Shown: positions 44,139-53,247, counted from the first letter of the stretch. The stretch: 64,000 nt of DNA from Hyphomicrobiaceae bacterium (GCA_030655135.1 JAURWC010000084.1:62001-126000), one strand, 5' to 3'. Made by a program: numbers and translations. Notes: generated by a model from the letters alone, not told the origin.

Positions 44139-45821
44139 ATGCGCGCGCTGTTGTGCCTACTCGTCGCTTTGATCGTCGCAACTCCAACAGTTGCGCATGA
44201 GGGGCACGACCATGACAAGCCTGCTCCGCTCGCGCTGCCTGTCGCGCCGCGCGTGACGGCGGTAACGCCAGATTTCGAACTCGTCGGTGTCAGGTCGGGC
44301 AAGACGAGACTGACGATTTTTCTCACCAGCTTCTCTACTGGCGAGCCCGTTGCCGGCACTAAGCTGTTAGTCGACGCGTCCGGCGAGCAGGCGGAAGCCA
44401 TCGAACAGGATGACGGCGTTTTTGAACTCAATGCACCCTTTCTCGGGACGACGTCAGGTCTCGATCTCGTGTTTTCGCTAACATTGGCGGACGGATCGCA
44501 GGACCTACTGACTGGCCGTCTCGAACCTCCCGGAGATGCGTCGCAGCCCGCCGTGGCAACGAAAGCCACACAGGAGACGTCCCCACGTGCGCTGATGCCG
44601 CTGCTCGTCGGGGCCGTTGCGGGAGCGTTGACGGTCTTGCTATTCCGGCCGCGCCGGCGTCACGACCATCCGACAGCGCGAGACGAATCGGCGCCGACCT
44701 CGACAGAAAAGGTCCGGCGCATCGCCGTCGTCGCGTTCGCTGCTGTTGCGACTGCGTTCCTTGGCGGCGCCGCACGGGCGGCCGAACAGGCGGGCACTCC
44801 GTCGATCCCGTCGACGATGGCCACCGATCTGGCACAGCGCCTGCCTGATGGCACGTTGTTCGTGCCGAAGGCGACCCAGCACCTGCTGTCTGTCCGAACG
44901 ATGCTCGTTGCGGAAAGCGACATCGCCAAGTCCGTCGAGCTGACCGGCACCGTCATCCCGAGTCCCAACAGCTTCGGCCGCGTACAGTCTCCCCATTCCG
45001 GAAGGCTGGAAGCGCCGGAAAACGGCCTCGCCCATATTGGACAGCACGTCACGAAGGGAGATCTGCTGGCATACCTGACCCCGCACATCGGACCGGTCGA
45101 GCGCGGCACTGTTCAGAGTCAGATCGCCGAAGCCGATGCCCGGATCGTGATGCAGAACGCCCGGCTCGCACGGTTGCGGGCGGCCAAGCTGGCCGTGCCC
45201 CCCATCAAGATCGACGAAGCTGAAGGCGAACTCGCCGCGCTACAGGAGCGGCGTCGCGAGCTCAATCCTGCGCTTTCTGAGCGATACGAAATCAGGGCTC
45301 CCGTCTCGGGCGTGGTGTCGAAGGCCGGCTTCTACGCTGGCCAAATCCTCGAGCCGCGCGATGTTCTGTTCGAGATTGTGGATCCCTCCGAGTTCTGGAT
45401 CGAGGCGGCCGCGTTTGACCTCGCAATCGATGCCGAGCATGGCACGTCGACCGCCGTGCTCGGGAGCGGAAAAGCGATCCCGCTGCACTACGCCGGGCGA
45501 GGCCTCGCTCTGCGCGAACAGGCGGCGCCGATACTGTTCCGCCTGACCGAAGGCCTCGATCAGATCGCAATCGGCCAACCTGTGGAGGTCGTGATCAAGG
45601 GGACGCCCAGCGGCAAAGGCTTCGTTGCGCCGAGCGCCAGCATCGTGCGCGGTTCGAACGGCCTGCCGATCGTCTGGGTCAAGGCGGACGCCGAGCGATT
45701 TGAGCCGCGAACAGTGCAGACGGCTCCGCTCGACGGGCAGAACGTAGTCGTCACCGCCGGCGTGAAGGGCGAAATGCGCATCGTCACTGACGGTGTAACC
45801 CTGCTCAATCAGGTGCGCTGA
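44139..45821 (+). CDS. RND efflux periplasmic adaptor with N-terminal extension
   Basis: The 560-residue protein starts at ATG 44139 after GGGGAG. It has a signal peptide followed by HEGHDHDKPAP, a probable metal-binding stretch, then a beta domain of about 100 residues, a membrane helix (about 148-166) and a second hydrophobic segment. The usual adaptor core comes next: VELTGTVIPSPNSFGRVQSP, a lipoyl-like domain, coiled coil (EADARIVMQNARLARLRAAK) and beta barrel. It links the inner-membrane RND pump to an outer-membrane channel. The long N-terminal part is not typical of CusB/CzcB. Confidence 0.88.
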   Translation: MRALLCLLVALIVATPTVAHEGHDHDKPAPLALPVAPRVTAVTPDFELVGVRSGKTRLTIFLTSFSTGEPVAGTKLLVDASGEQAEAIEQDDGVFELNAPFLGTTSGLDLVFSLTLADGSQDLLTGRLEPPGDASQPAVATKATQETSPRALMPLLVGAVAGALTVLLFRPRRRHDHPTARDESAPTSTEKVRRIAVVAFAAVATAFLGGAARAAEQAGTPSIPSTMATDLAQRLPDGTLFVPKATQHLLSVRTMLVAESDIAKSVELTGTVIPSPNSFGRVQSPHSGRLEAPENGLAHIGQHVTKGDLLAYLTPHIGPVERGTVQSQIAEADARIVMQNARLARLRAAKLAVPPIKIDEAEGELAALQERRRELNPALSERYEIRAPVSGVVSKAGFYAGQILEPRDVLFEIVDPSEFWIEAAAFDLAIDAEHGTSTAVLGSGKAIPLHYAGRGLALREQAAPILFRLTEGLDQIAIGQPVEVVIKGTPSGKGFVAPSASIVRGSNGLPIVWVKADAERFEPRTVQTAPLDGQNVVVTAGVKGEMRIVTDGVTLLNQVR

Positions 45822-45829
45822 GGCTCGGC

Positions 45830-48800
45830 ATGTTCAATTTCCTCGTCAGCCGCAGTCTTGAGAATCGCCTATTCGTGCTGGCGGCTGCAGCACTGCTGTG
45901 CGCTTTGGGGCTCTACACGGTCCGAAACCTGTCGGTAGACGTCTTTCCGGATTTGAACCGCCCCATGGTCACGTTGATGACCGAGGCCGATGGTCTTGCG
46001 CCCGAAGAGGTCGAGAGCCTGGTCACGTTCCCGATCGAAACGGCGATGAACGGCATGCCTGGCGTGCTGCGCGTCCGCTCGGTCTCGGCGGCGGGCCTCT
46101 CCATCGTCTACATCGAATTCAATTGGGGAACCGACATCTATCGGAACCGTCAGCAGGTTACGGAGCGGCTCAACATCGTGCGCGAGCAACTGCCGCGCAA
46201 CGCTGTCCCGCAGATGGGGCCAGTCACCTCGATCATGGGCGAGATCATGCTGATCGCGGTCGCCAGCGATCAGGCGAACCCGATGGAGGTGCGCGAGCAG
46301 GCCGATTGGGTTCTGCGTCCGCGCCTGCTCAACATACCGGGTGTCGCGCAAGTCATCCCGATTGGCGGTGAAGTGCGCCAGTACCGCGTGACGCTCAATT
46401 TACCGCAGATGAAGCGACTGAACATCTCGCAGGAGGACGTCGAAACGGCCATTCGCCAGTTCGGCACTAACACCGCCGGCGGCTTCGTGGACCAGCACGC
46501 CCGCGAATACCTCATCCGCAATGTCGCACGCACGACGAGTCTCGATGATCTGAAGAGCACGTCGATCGCCTTCCGCGACGGCCTATCCGTGCGGCTGTCG
46601 CAGGTCGCGGACGTCTCATATGCACCGCGCGTCAAGCGTGGTGATGCCGGCTACATGGGGTCACCCGCCGTCATCCTGTCGATCCAAAAGCAGCCGGCTG
46701 CCGACACGCTCGCTCTCACCGGCGAGATCGAGAAGGCTCTTGCGGATATCAAGCGCGTGCTGCCGTCCAACATCAACACCATCGACGTGTTGTTCCGTCA
46801 GGCGGACTTCATCAAGGTCTCTGTCGACAACGTGCAGCGCGTCCTGTTCGAAGCCTTGCTTGTCGTAGCAGTCGTCCTGTTCATGTTCCTGCTGAACTGG
46901 CGGACGACGGTGATCTCGCTCGTTGCCATCCCGATCTCGATCTTCATCACGGTCATCGTGTTCTGGCTGATGGGCATGACCGTCAACACCATGACGCTTG
47001 GCGGCCTAGCCATTGCCATCGGCGAACTTGTCGACGATGCCGTGGTCGACGTCGAGAACGTGTTCCGTCGTCTGCGGGAGAACCGTTCGCTGCGCAATCC
47101 GCGCCCCGTGCTGGCGGTCATCGCTTCTGCCTCGCAGGAGGTCCGCTCGGGCATTCTTTATGCAACGGCAATCATCATCCTGGTCTTCGTGCCGCTGTTC
47201 GCATTGTCGGGGATCGAGGGCCGCCTGTTCGCGCCGCTTGGCGTCGCCTATATCGTTTCGATCCTAGCAAGCATGGTCACGGCCATAACGGTCACGCCAG
47301 TCCTGTGCTCTTATCTGTTGCCGGACCTCAAGCAGCTTCGCAAGCATAATAGTTGGCTCGTTCGCACGCTGAAGTCCGGTAACCGACGCCTGCTCGACTG
47401 GGCGTTCGGTCGGCAGGCCTTCGTCATGATTGCCGCAGCCGCTGCGGTCGCTGTTGCCGCCATCGTTGCCGCTGGGCTGCCAAGATCGTTCCTGCCGTCG
47501 TTTAACGAAGGTACTCTGACGATTTCGATGCTATTCCGGCCCGGCATCTCGCTCGCTGAGTCACACCGGGTTGGCTTGATCGCCGAGCGTCTGATCCTCC
47601 AGACACCGGAGGTCAAGACCGTCGGACGCCGCACGGGACGCGCCGAACTCGATGAGCATGCCGAGGGCGTGCATTCCGCTGAGATCGACGTGGACCTGAG
47701 GCCGTCGACGCGTTCGCGTGAAGAGATCATCACCGATATCCGCACGCGTCTGGCTGTCATACCGGCGGCGATCAACGTCGGCCAACCCATCTCGCATCGT
47801 CTCGATCACATGCTTTCGGGCGTCCGCGCGCAGATTGCGTTAAAGATCTTCGGAGACGATCTCGACACGCTTCGCACCTTGGCGGAACAGCTCAAAGGCA
47901 AGATCGAAGCGATACCCGGCATCGTCGATCTGCAGATCGAACGGCAGGTGCGCATCCCCCAAGTGCAGGTCATCGTTGACTATGACAAGGCCGCCCAACT
48001 CGGCGTAACGCCGTCCCGCATCACGCAAGCTCTCGAAGGCCTGCTCAACGGCCGGGTGGTCTCGCAGGTCATCGACGGTGCACGACGCTACGACGTCGTC
48101 TTGCGTGTCGACGAGGAAGACCGCACGACGGACGGCCTCTCGAAACTGATGGTCGAGACACCGGCCGGACGGGTGCCGCTGTCCACATTCGCGAAAGTAG
48201 AGGAAACCGACGGCCCCAACCAAATCGCGCGCGACAACACACGCCGTCGCATCGTCGTGTATGCCAACACCAGCGGCAGCGACATGTCGGGTGTCATCGA
48301 CCAGGTTCGCAGCGCCGTGGCGTCAACTCCTTTGCCGCAGGGCTACTTCACGTCGCTGGAAGGAACGTTTCGGTCCCAGGAAGAGGCATCGCGGCTGATC
48401 GCAGTGCTGGCCCTCGTTTCGCTCACCGCGATCTTCGTCGTGCTCTACAGTCGCTATCACTCGGCAGTCCTTGCGTTGATCATCATGGGCAACGTACCCC
48501 TCGCTCTTATCGGCAGTGTTGCCGCGCTGTGGATCGCGCAGCAGCCGCTGTCGGTGGCGACGATGGTCGGGTTCGTCACACTCGCGGGCATCTCGACGCG
48601 CAACGGCATCCTTAAGATCAGCCACTACATCAATCTCGTGACGCTGGAGGGCGAGAGGTTCGGCCCAAACATGGTCGTGCGCGGCAGCCTTGAACGTCTC
48701 ACACCTGTGCTCATGACCGCGCTCGCCGCAGGCATGGCCCTGGTGCCGCTGATGATCGGCGCCAGCGCACCCGGCAAAGAGATCCTGCATCCGGTCGCCA

Positions 48801-48940
48801 TCACCATCTTTGGCGGTCTGATCAGCAGCACCCTCCTCGACACCGTGCTCACGCCGATCCTGTTCTTGCGATACGGGGAGAAACCGGTCACGCGCCTGCT
48901 TCACGGCGAGGCGGGCAAGAAGACCCAGGAAGCCTTTTGA
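45830..48940 (+). CDS. CusA/CzcA-type heavy-metal efflux RND permease
   Basis: The 1036-residue pump starts at ATG 45830, nine bases after the adaptor gene. It shows the RND pattern: 12 membrane helices, VFPDLNRPMVTLMTEADGLA near the N terminus, the fourth-helix motif GGLAIAIGELVDDAVVDVEN with acidic proton-relay residues, and a second half with GYFTSLEGTFRSQEEASRLI. It exports metal ions with proton influx; the metal (Cu, Ag, Zn, Co or Cd) cannot be told. No outer-membrane TolC/CzcC gene is adjacent, so a channel must come from elsewhere. Confidence 0.95.
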   Translation: MFNFLVSRSLENRLFVLAAAALLCALGLYTVRNLSVDVFPDLNRPMVTLMTEADGLAPEEVESLVTFPIETAMNGMPGVLRVRSVSAAGLSIVYIEFNWGTDIYRNRQQVTERLNIVREQLPRNAVPQMGPVTSIMGEIMLIAVASDQANPMEVREQADWVLRPRLLNIPGVAQVIPIGGEVRQYRVTLNLPQMKRLNISQEDVETAIRQFGTNTAGGFVDQHAREYLIRNVARTTSLDDLKSTSIAFRDGLSVRLSQVADVSYAPRVKRGDAGYMGSPAVILSIQKQPAADTLALTGEIEKALADIKRVLPSNINTIDVLFRQADFIKVSVDNVQRVLFEALLVVAVVLFMFLLNWRTTVISLVAIPISIFITVIVFWLMGMTVNTMTLGGLAIAIGELVDDAVVDVENVFRRLRENRSLRNPRPVLAVIASASQEVRSGILYATAIIILVFVPLFALSGIEGRLFAPLGVAYIVSILASMVTAITVTPVLCSYLLPDLKQLRKHNSWLVRTLKSGNRRLLDWAFGRQAFVMIAAAAAVAVAAIVAAGLPRSFLPSFNEGTLTISMLFRPGISLAESHRVGLIAERLILQTPEVKTVGRRTGRAELDEHAEGVHSAEIDVDLRPSTRSREEIITDIRTRLAVIPAAINVGQPISHRLDHMLSGVRAQIALKIFGDDLDTLRTLAEQLKGKIEAIPGIVDLQIERQVRIPQVQVIVDYDKAAQLGVTPSRITQALEGLLNGRVVSQVIDGARRYDVVLRVDEEDRTTDGLSKLMVETPAGRVPLSTFAKVEETDGPNQIARDNTRRRIVVYANTSGSDMSGVIDQVRSAVASTPLPQGYFTSLEGTFRSQEEASRLIAVLALVSLTAIFVVLYSRYHSAVLALIIMGNVPLALIGSVAALWIAQQPLSVATMVGFVTLAGISTRNGILKISHYINLVTLEGERFGPNMVVRGSLERLTPVLMTALAAGMALVPLMIGASAPGKEILHPVAITIFGGLISSTLLDTVLTPILFLRYGEKPVTRLLHGEAGKKTQEAF

Positions 48941-48971
48941 AACGCCGGACTTCACAAACAAGGAGAAGACA

Positions 48972-49361
48972 ATGAAAAATCTGATCGTGATGATGATGTC
49001 GCTGGCCTTGGCAGGGCCGGCACTCGCTCACAGCGATTCCAAGTTCACCAAGGGCCCCAATGGCGGCCACATCGTCGACGCCGGTGGCGGCAAGCAGCAC
49101 TGGGAGCTCGTCGCGAATGGGAACGAACTTACACTTTACGTCAGTGATTCCGAAGAGCAGCCGTTGACCATCAATGGCGGCAAGGCCACCGGCCAGGTGC
49201 TTGCCGGCGGCAAGACCGTCAATGTCACATTCGCGCCGGCAGGAGGCAATTCGCTGAAGGCAACCGGTGACTTCGCAGCCACCAAGGGCATGAAGGTGAT
49301 CGTCAAGACCAGCAACGTTGGCGGACAAAGCATGCAGGCTCGTCTTACACCGCTGCAATAA
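48972..49361 (+). CDS. Small periplasmic protein of the metal efflux operon
   Basis: The 129-residue protein starts after AAGGAGAAG at ATG 48972. It has a signal peptide (about residues 1-19, ending PALAH), then KFTKGPNGGHIVDAGGGKQH, followed by a beta-rich domain. The K-G-P-N-G-G-x-x-V-D segment also occurs at the N terminus of some metal efflux adaptors. It may bind metal in the periplasm and pass it to the pump, as CusF does, but shares no clear CusF motif. It is followed within seven bases by the frame leading to the response regulator. Confidence 0.7.
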   Translation: MKNLIVMMMSLALAGPALAHSDSKFTKGPNGGHIVDAGGGKQHWELVANGNELTLYVSDSEEQPLTINGGKATGQVLAGGKTVNVTFAPAGGNSLKATGDFAATKGMKVIVKTSNVGGQSMQARLTPLQ

Positions 49362-49448
49362 AGGACAATGGGAGAGGCAAGACGCCTCTCCCTCGCATGT
49401 GTGCTAGGTAGCGGAACGGCTCAGCCTTCACCTCAACTTTCAAAACGA

Positions 49449-50204
49449 ATGTCATCAAAGTCCGCACCACCTTCAGATCTCGGTCCGGCCCCCGCGCTGC
49501 CGGAAGGCGCGCACGTTCTCGTCGTCGATGACGACACCGGCATCCGCAAGCTGCTCAGCGACTTCCTGCGCGCGAACGGGTTCCGAGTGTCAACGGCTGC
49601 AGACGGCAGACAGCTCGTCAAAACCGTGATCGACGCCGGAATCGATCTGGTGGTGCTCGACGTCATGCTCCCGGGACGTGGTGGCTTCGACCTGTGTCGC
49701 GACTTGCGAACCTCCACCAGCGCCGCAGTCATCATGCTTACCGCGAAAGGCAGCGAAACGGACCGCATCGTCGGACTGGAACTCGGCGCGGACGACTATC
49801 TGGCCAAACCGTTCAACCCGCGCGAGCTGTTGGCGCGCATCAAGGCCGTGCTCCGCCGCAGCGGCGGCGATGTCAAGGAGCCAGCCCGCTACCTCGTATT
49901 CGACGGCTACCGCATCGATATGCAGCGGCGCGAATTGCGTACGGCCAACGGTGTGCTCGTGGACTTGTCGGCCGGCGAATATGACCTGCTCCTCACGCTC
50001 GCCGAGATGCCGCAACGCGTGCTGTCGCGCGATCAGCTTCTGGATCTCACACGTGGACGCCTGTCATCTGGCTTCGACCGCACGATCGACGTTCAGGTCA
50101 GCCGCCTGCGCCGCAAGCTCGCACTCGGCCACGACGGCGAAGCCGTCATCAAAACCGTACGCGGCTCCGGATATATGTTCCTGCCGTCTGTGTTTCGCGA
50201 ATGA
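49449..50204 (+). CDS. OmpR-family response regulator of the efflux operon
   Basis: The protein has 251 residues from ATG 49449; an earlier in-frame ATG at 49368 is possible but adds an unusual leader. It has a receiver domain (VLVVDDDTGIRKLL, Asp in LVVLDVMLPGRGG, Lys in YLAKPFNPREL) and a winged-helix DNA-binding domain (LSAGEYDLLLTLAEMPQRVL, KTVRGSGYMF). It overlaps the kinase start by four bases and probably controls the metal efflux operon upstream. Confidence 0.93.
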   Translation: MSSKSAPPSDLGPAPALPEGAHVLVVDDDTGIRKLLSDFLRANGFRVSTAADGRQLVKTVIDAGIDLVVLDVMLPGRGGFDLCRDLRTSTSAAVIMLTAKGSETDRIVGLELGADDYLAKPFNPRELLARIKAVLRRSGGDVKEPARYLVFDGYRIDMQRRELRTANGVLVDLSAGEYDLLLTLAEMPQRVLSRDQLLDLTRGRLSSGFDRTIDVQVSRLRRKLALGHDGEAVIKTVRGSGYMFLPSVFRE

Positions 50205-51535
50205 GATGGATCTGGGACACCATCGCAGGGCGCACCATCGTAGTCCTCGTCGCTGGGCTCGCAATTAGTCTTGGGCTGAGCCAATACCTTTACCAGCGCG
50301 GCATGGAGCGCGAGCTACGCGAAGGCAATGCGAGCCGCCTCGCCGATCACCTCATCGTGCTCCGCGAAACTTTGATGAGACTTCCCGAAAACGAACGGGA
50401 CGAAGCCGCCCACGCCTTATCGGGTGGGCCATTGCAATTGCATTGGAGTCCCGAAGCGCTGTCGGTCGCGGGTGGAACGCCCGATCCTACTTCGGTGCGC
50501 ATTCGCGAAATTCTATTTGAGCGCCTCGCGGGGTTGGAACAACAGCAGTTGGTGATCGGGTCGAACCCAGACGCAAATGCCACGCCGGGCGGGCATCGAA
50601 CGGATCACCTCACGTTGATTTCTCTCGCGCTGACCGACGGCACGTGGCTGAACATGAGCCTCGCCCAGGTGCAGGAGCCGGGTCTTGCGTCACCAAGCTT
50701 CATCGGCGCGTTGCTACTTCTTTCGCTCGCGGTCGGCCTGCTCTCCTACTTGATGAGCCTGTGGCTGACGCGTCCCCTCCGCGACGTGGCAAAGGCGGCG
50801 CGCAGGATTTTCGCGGGCGCGCAAGACGTGACTTTAGCAGAGACCGGCACACGCGAGGTGCGCGATCTCGTGGCGGCCTTCAACGACCTGCAGGATCGCA
50901 TCAAGCGCCTGGTCGGCGACCGCACGAACATGCTCGCAGCAGTCTCGCACGATCTCAGAACCCCGCTCACTCGCTTGCGCCTGCGCGTTGAGGGGCTCGG
51001 CATGAAAGAGCCGAAAGAAAGCATCATCCGAGATATCTCGGAGATGGAGTCCATGCTGGATGCTACGCTCGCATTCATCCGCGGCGATGCTTCGGAGGAA
51101 CCCGTCGAGCAGATCGATCTCGCCGCCATGCTGCAGACGATCGCCAACGAATTCGAGGATGCGGGGCAGCCGGTTGATCTCGCTTCCATCGACAATCTCA
51201 TAATCACGGCACGCCCGCAGACTATGAAGCGCGCCATCATCAATGTGGTCCAGAATGCCCTGAAGCACGGCGGCTCCGCGCGGATAGAAACGCTCAAAGC
51301 TGGTCGCGACGTTAGGATCGTGATCACCGACACCGGCCCCGGCATCCCGGAAGATCAGCTCGAGTCAGTCTTCGCGCCCTTCACCAGACTGGATCAATCC
51401 CGCAACAGCACCTCCGGCGGCCACGGCCTGGGCCTGACCATCGCCCGCATCGCCATTCGCCTCCACGGCGGAGACGTCACACTCGCCAACCTGGCTGAAG
51501 GGGGGCTCGTCGCAACGATGTCTTTGCCTCAGTAG
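50201..51535 (+). CDS. Sensor histidine kinase of the efflux operon
   Basis: The 444-residue kinase has two membrane helices (about residues 7-27 and 165-185) enclosing a periplasmic sensor region, a HAMP domain (LWLTRPLRDVAKAARRIFAG), HisKA (LAAVSHDLRTPLTRLRLRVE) and an ATPase domain (DTGPGIPEDQLESVF, GGHGLGLTIARIAIRLHGG). The periplasmic part is the likely metal sensor. Its start overlaps the regulator gene, and the pair forms a complete two-component system. Confidence 0.94.
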   Translation: MRWIWDTIAGRTIVVLVAGLAISLGLSQYLYQRGMERELREGNASRLADHLIVLRETLMRLPENERDEAAHALSGGPLQLHWSPEALSVAGGTPDPTSVRIREILFERLAGLEQQQLVIGSNPDANATPGGHRTDHLTLISLALTDGTWLNMSLAQVQEPGLASPSFIGALLLLSLAVGLLSYLMSLWLTRPLRDVAKAARRIFAGAQDVTLAETGTREVRDLVAAFNDLQDRIKRLVGDRTNMLAAVSHDLRTPLTRLRLRVEGLGMKEPKESIIRDISEMESMLDATLAFIRGDASEEPVEQIDLAAMLQTIANEFEDAGQPVDLASIDNLIITARPQTMKRAIINVVQNALKHGGSARIETLKAGRDVRIVITDTGPGIPEDQLESVFAPFTRLDQSRNSTSGGHGLGLTIARIAIRLHGGDVTLANLAEGGLVATMSLPQ

Positions 51536-51611
51536 GCGAGGGGAAGGCTTGCCGAGCGCGAGATGTTGAGCCGTCTCCGGACGTCCGCTAATGGGACTAA
51601 GCAGACAACGT

Positions 51612-51646
51612 CTCGCGCGCGTAGGGGCGAGTCAAGTGAGTCAGGT
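51612..51646 (+). repeat. 35-base direct repeat, copy 1
   Basis: This begins CTCGCGCGCGTAGGGGCGAG and contains CGAGTCA (51628) and TGAGTCA (51637), nine bases apart. A second, similar 35-base unit starts 149 bases further on. It may be a protein-binding or iteron-like element; no gene lies in this gap. Confidence 0.55.
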
Positions 51647-51760
51647 CTATGTCCGCAAATGGGACATTGCAGTCAAAGCGTGGCACAGTAGCGTTGGGAA
51701 CCCCAGAGTAGGTTCGCTTAAGTGGTATAAACCTGGTCAGAAGCGATTAGGACTTAGTGC

Positions 51761-51795
51761 CTCGCGCGCGTAGGGGTGACTCAGGTGACTCACGT
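51761..51795 (+). repeat. 35-base direct repeat, copy 2
   Basis: This begins CTCGCGCGCGTAGGGGTGAC and contains two perfect TGACTCA palindromes at 51777-51783 and 51786-51792. It matches copy 1 except at five or six positions, most of them exchanges that keep TGA-S-TCA. Confidence 0.55.
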
Positions 51796-51998
51796 TTCGG
51801 AACACTAATCCGCCGAAGCGAGCTGACAATTACGCCCGTTTAGGCTAACGCGCGAAGCGTTTTATTTTTGTCAAAGCAGGTTGAGCGGCGTGCAGTCTGC
51901 GCCATAGTGAGGGAGCGACAGCATCGAGATTTAGGCGGGTGATCCGACGAAGCAGCGGTGGGGGCGCTATGCAGACCTATTCTCGGACGACCATATGG

Positions 51999-52042
51999 CC
52001 ACCATCACCATCACCATCACCACCATCACCACCATCACCATC
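51999..52042 (+). repeat. CACCAT simple repeat
   Basis: This is a run of CAC and CAT triplets. In one frame it reads as 14 consecutive histidine codons, in the others as Thr-Ile or Pro-Ser repeats. The surrounding frames are short. It is a low-complexity tract rather than a CRISPR or a known element. Confidence 0.7.
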
Positions 52043-52074
52043 TGTGGAACAATTCCGATCAAAGCGTAGCGCCA

Positions 52075-53247
52075 TCATTGACTTAACCGATAAAGCGTCC
52101 GGCCAAGGCAATTCTCCATATGCTCTCTCAGCCGACTTGCTGGTCGGCCCGCGGGTACAAGAAAGCTATCGTGGATTGGCAGCGCTATAATCCCGTCAGC
52201 CAACGCAGCCAATTCGACGTCCATCATTAACCCAGAATCGATCGCCTGCAGTCTCACGCCCACTCCAGAGTAGAAGGAAGAGCGTATGGGCTCATGACGT
52301 TCTTCGACGGCCCCGAGAATTTTGTTTGCCTTCGCGACTGTGTGTCCCTCTTTGAAGACCAGGGCGCTCAATGCGGATTGTCGTGAGCTAGAGTTCATTA
52401 CAATCTGCCAAGCAACCTTGACAGACTGCCTCTCCGTTTCAAACCCTCTTACAAAGTAAGCATCACTCGCCAACTTCGCGCCATGGAGAGCATACAATAG
52501 ACGCGGGTGGATATGTTGAAAGTCTGGCTCGTCGAGCGCCGCACCATTGATCGTGATTTTTTTACGTATCGCCTTCGCGAGCGATTGCCAGAAGGGTCCA
52601 TATAGTCGACCGCCGCGTTCCCAAGAACCGTTAAATACACGATAACCCCTTACTCGAGAGAACTGTAATGCCGTCGGATCAAACCATGTGTCTGCGGGAA
52701 AATGCTCGGGAGGCAGTTCTATACGAACGGAAGAAAATGCTTGGTTCAGGATTTCCACGTCTCGTCGGAGACGGCGCGTCATCCTTGTCTCCTGATAGCG
52801 AACAATTTTGCCATCGGCATCTTTCAGAATGATCAGCTGAACTGGCACGTGAATTAATCCCTCGCGCAGCTGCAGACACTGAACCATCTCGGGCTTGGCA
52901 CGCATCCGACTTTGCCAGCGAAGATCGCCGGGGCGGGATCGTTGCTCTTCGATCCAATTCATTTGGCGGAGCTCTTCAACGATTGCTATTACGTTCGTAT
53001 AGGTGAAACCGCGAACGGCATAGACTGGCCAAACACTGTAGTGCTCCTCGCGTCTTGAATAGCTGAGCCAGCGTCCTTCGCGAGCCGCGACTAGCAGTTC
53101 AGATACGATCGCTCTACGACAAGCCTGCCGCTTTAAGCTGCCAGAGATCGCGTAGCCAGCATCTGAGAGAACGGCGTTTGTGATGCCCTGCCACCCAAAT
53201 GTTAGCTTTTTGTCAGTGCGCTTGAGGGGGAAGTGAGTGTCGCGCAT
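52075..53247 (-). CDS. Polymerase-like protein with family-A/T7-type motifs A, B and C
   Basis: The protein has 390 residues from ATG 53247 (TTG 53259 is also in frame). I know no name for it, but its C-terminal half contains likely polymerase motifs in the right order: GRLYGPFWQ and RKKITING; then motif A-like PDFQHIHPRLLYALHG (Asp 242, Arg 249), compared with DYSQIELR of DNA polymerase I; motif B-like RQSVKVAWQIV (Arg 273, Lys 277; R-x-x-x-K); and motif C-like LPIHDSFLVP (His 359, Asp 360), the same HDSF as T7 RNA polymerase. The N-terminal part includes a possible winged helix (FTYTNVIAIVEELRQMNWIE). The chain is far shorter than known family-A polymerases. Template, product and role are unknown. 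It lies in the module beside tRNA-Pro. Confidence 0.72.
   Translation of the reverse strand: MRDTHFPLKRTDKKLTFGWQGITNAVLSDAGYAISGSLKRQACRRAIVSELLVAAREGRWLSYSRREEHYSVWPVYAVRGFTYTNVIAIVEELRQMNWIEEQRSRPGDLRWQSRMRAKPEMVQCLQLREGLIHVPVQLIILKDADGKIVRYQETRMTRRLRRDVEILNQAFSSVRIELPPEHFPADTWFDPTALQFSRVRGYRVFNGSWERGGRLYGPFWQSLAKAIRKKITINGAALDEPDFQHIHPRLLYALHGAKLASDAYFVRGFETERQSVKVAWQIVMNSSSRQSALSALVFKEGHTVAKANKILGAVEERHEPIRSSFYSGVGVRLQAIDSGLMMDVELAALADGIIALPIHDSFLVPAGRPASRLREHMENCLGRTLYRLSQ

Larger units (their letters stand above)
51536..52074. other. 539-base gap with repeats, no convincing gene
   Basis: This gap between the efflux kinase and the polymerase-like gene holds two 35-base repeats, a weak hairpin with T-run (AACGC/GCGTT at 51847-51861 followed by TTATTTTT) and a CACCAT simple repeat near 52000. 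Short frames exist on the plus strand but none has support. The gap probably marks a junction between two accessory modules or a control region. Confidence 0.5.

Noticed and set aside
51612-51795. CRISPR array
   Set aside because: There are only two imperfect repeats with a 114-base interval, and no cas genes are in the window.
51999-52042. CATATG followed by a His-codon run, looking like a cloning-vector His tag
   Set aside because: No other vector sequence is present, both flanks continue into bacterial-looking sequence, and the run is longer and less regular than common tags. It was treated as a simple repeat.
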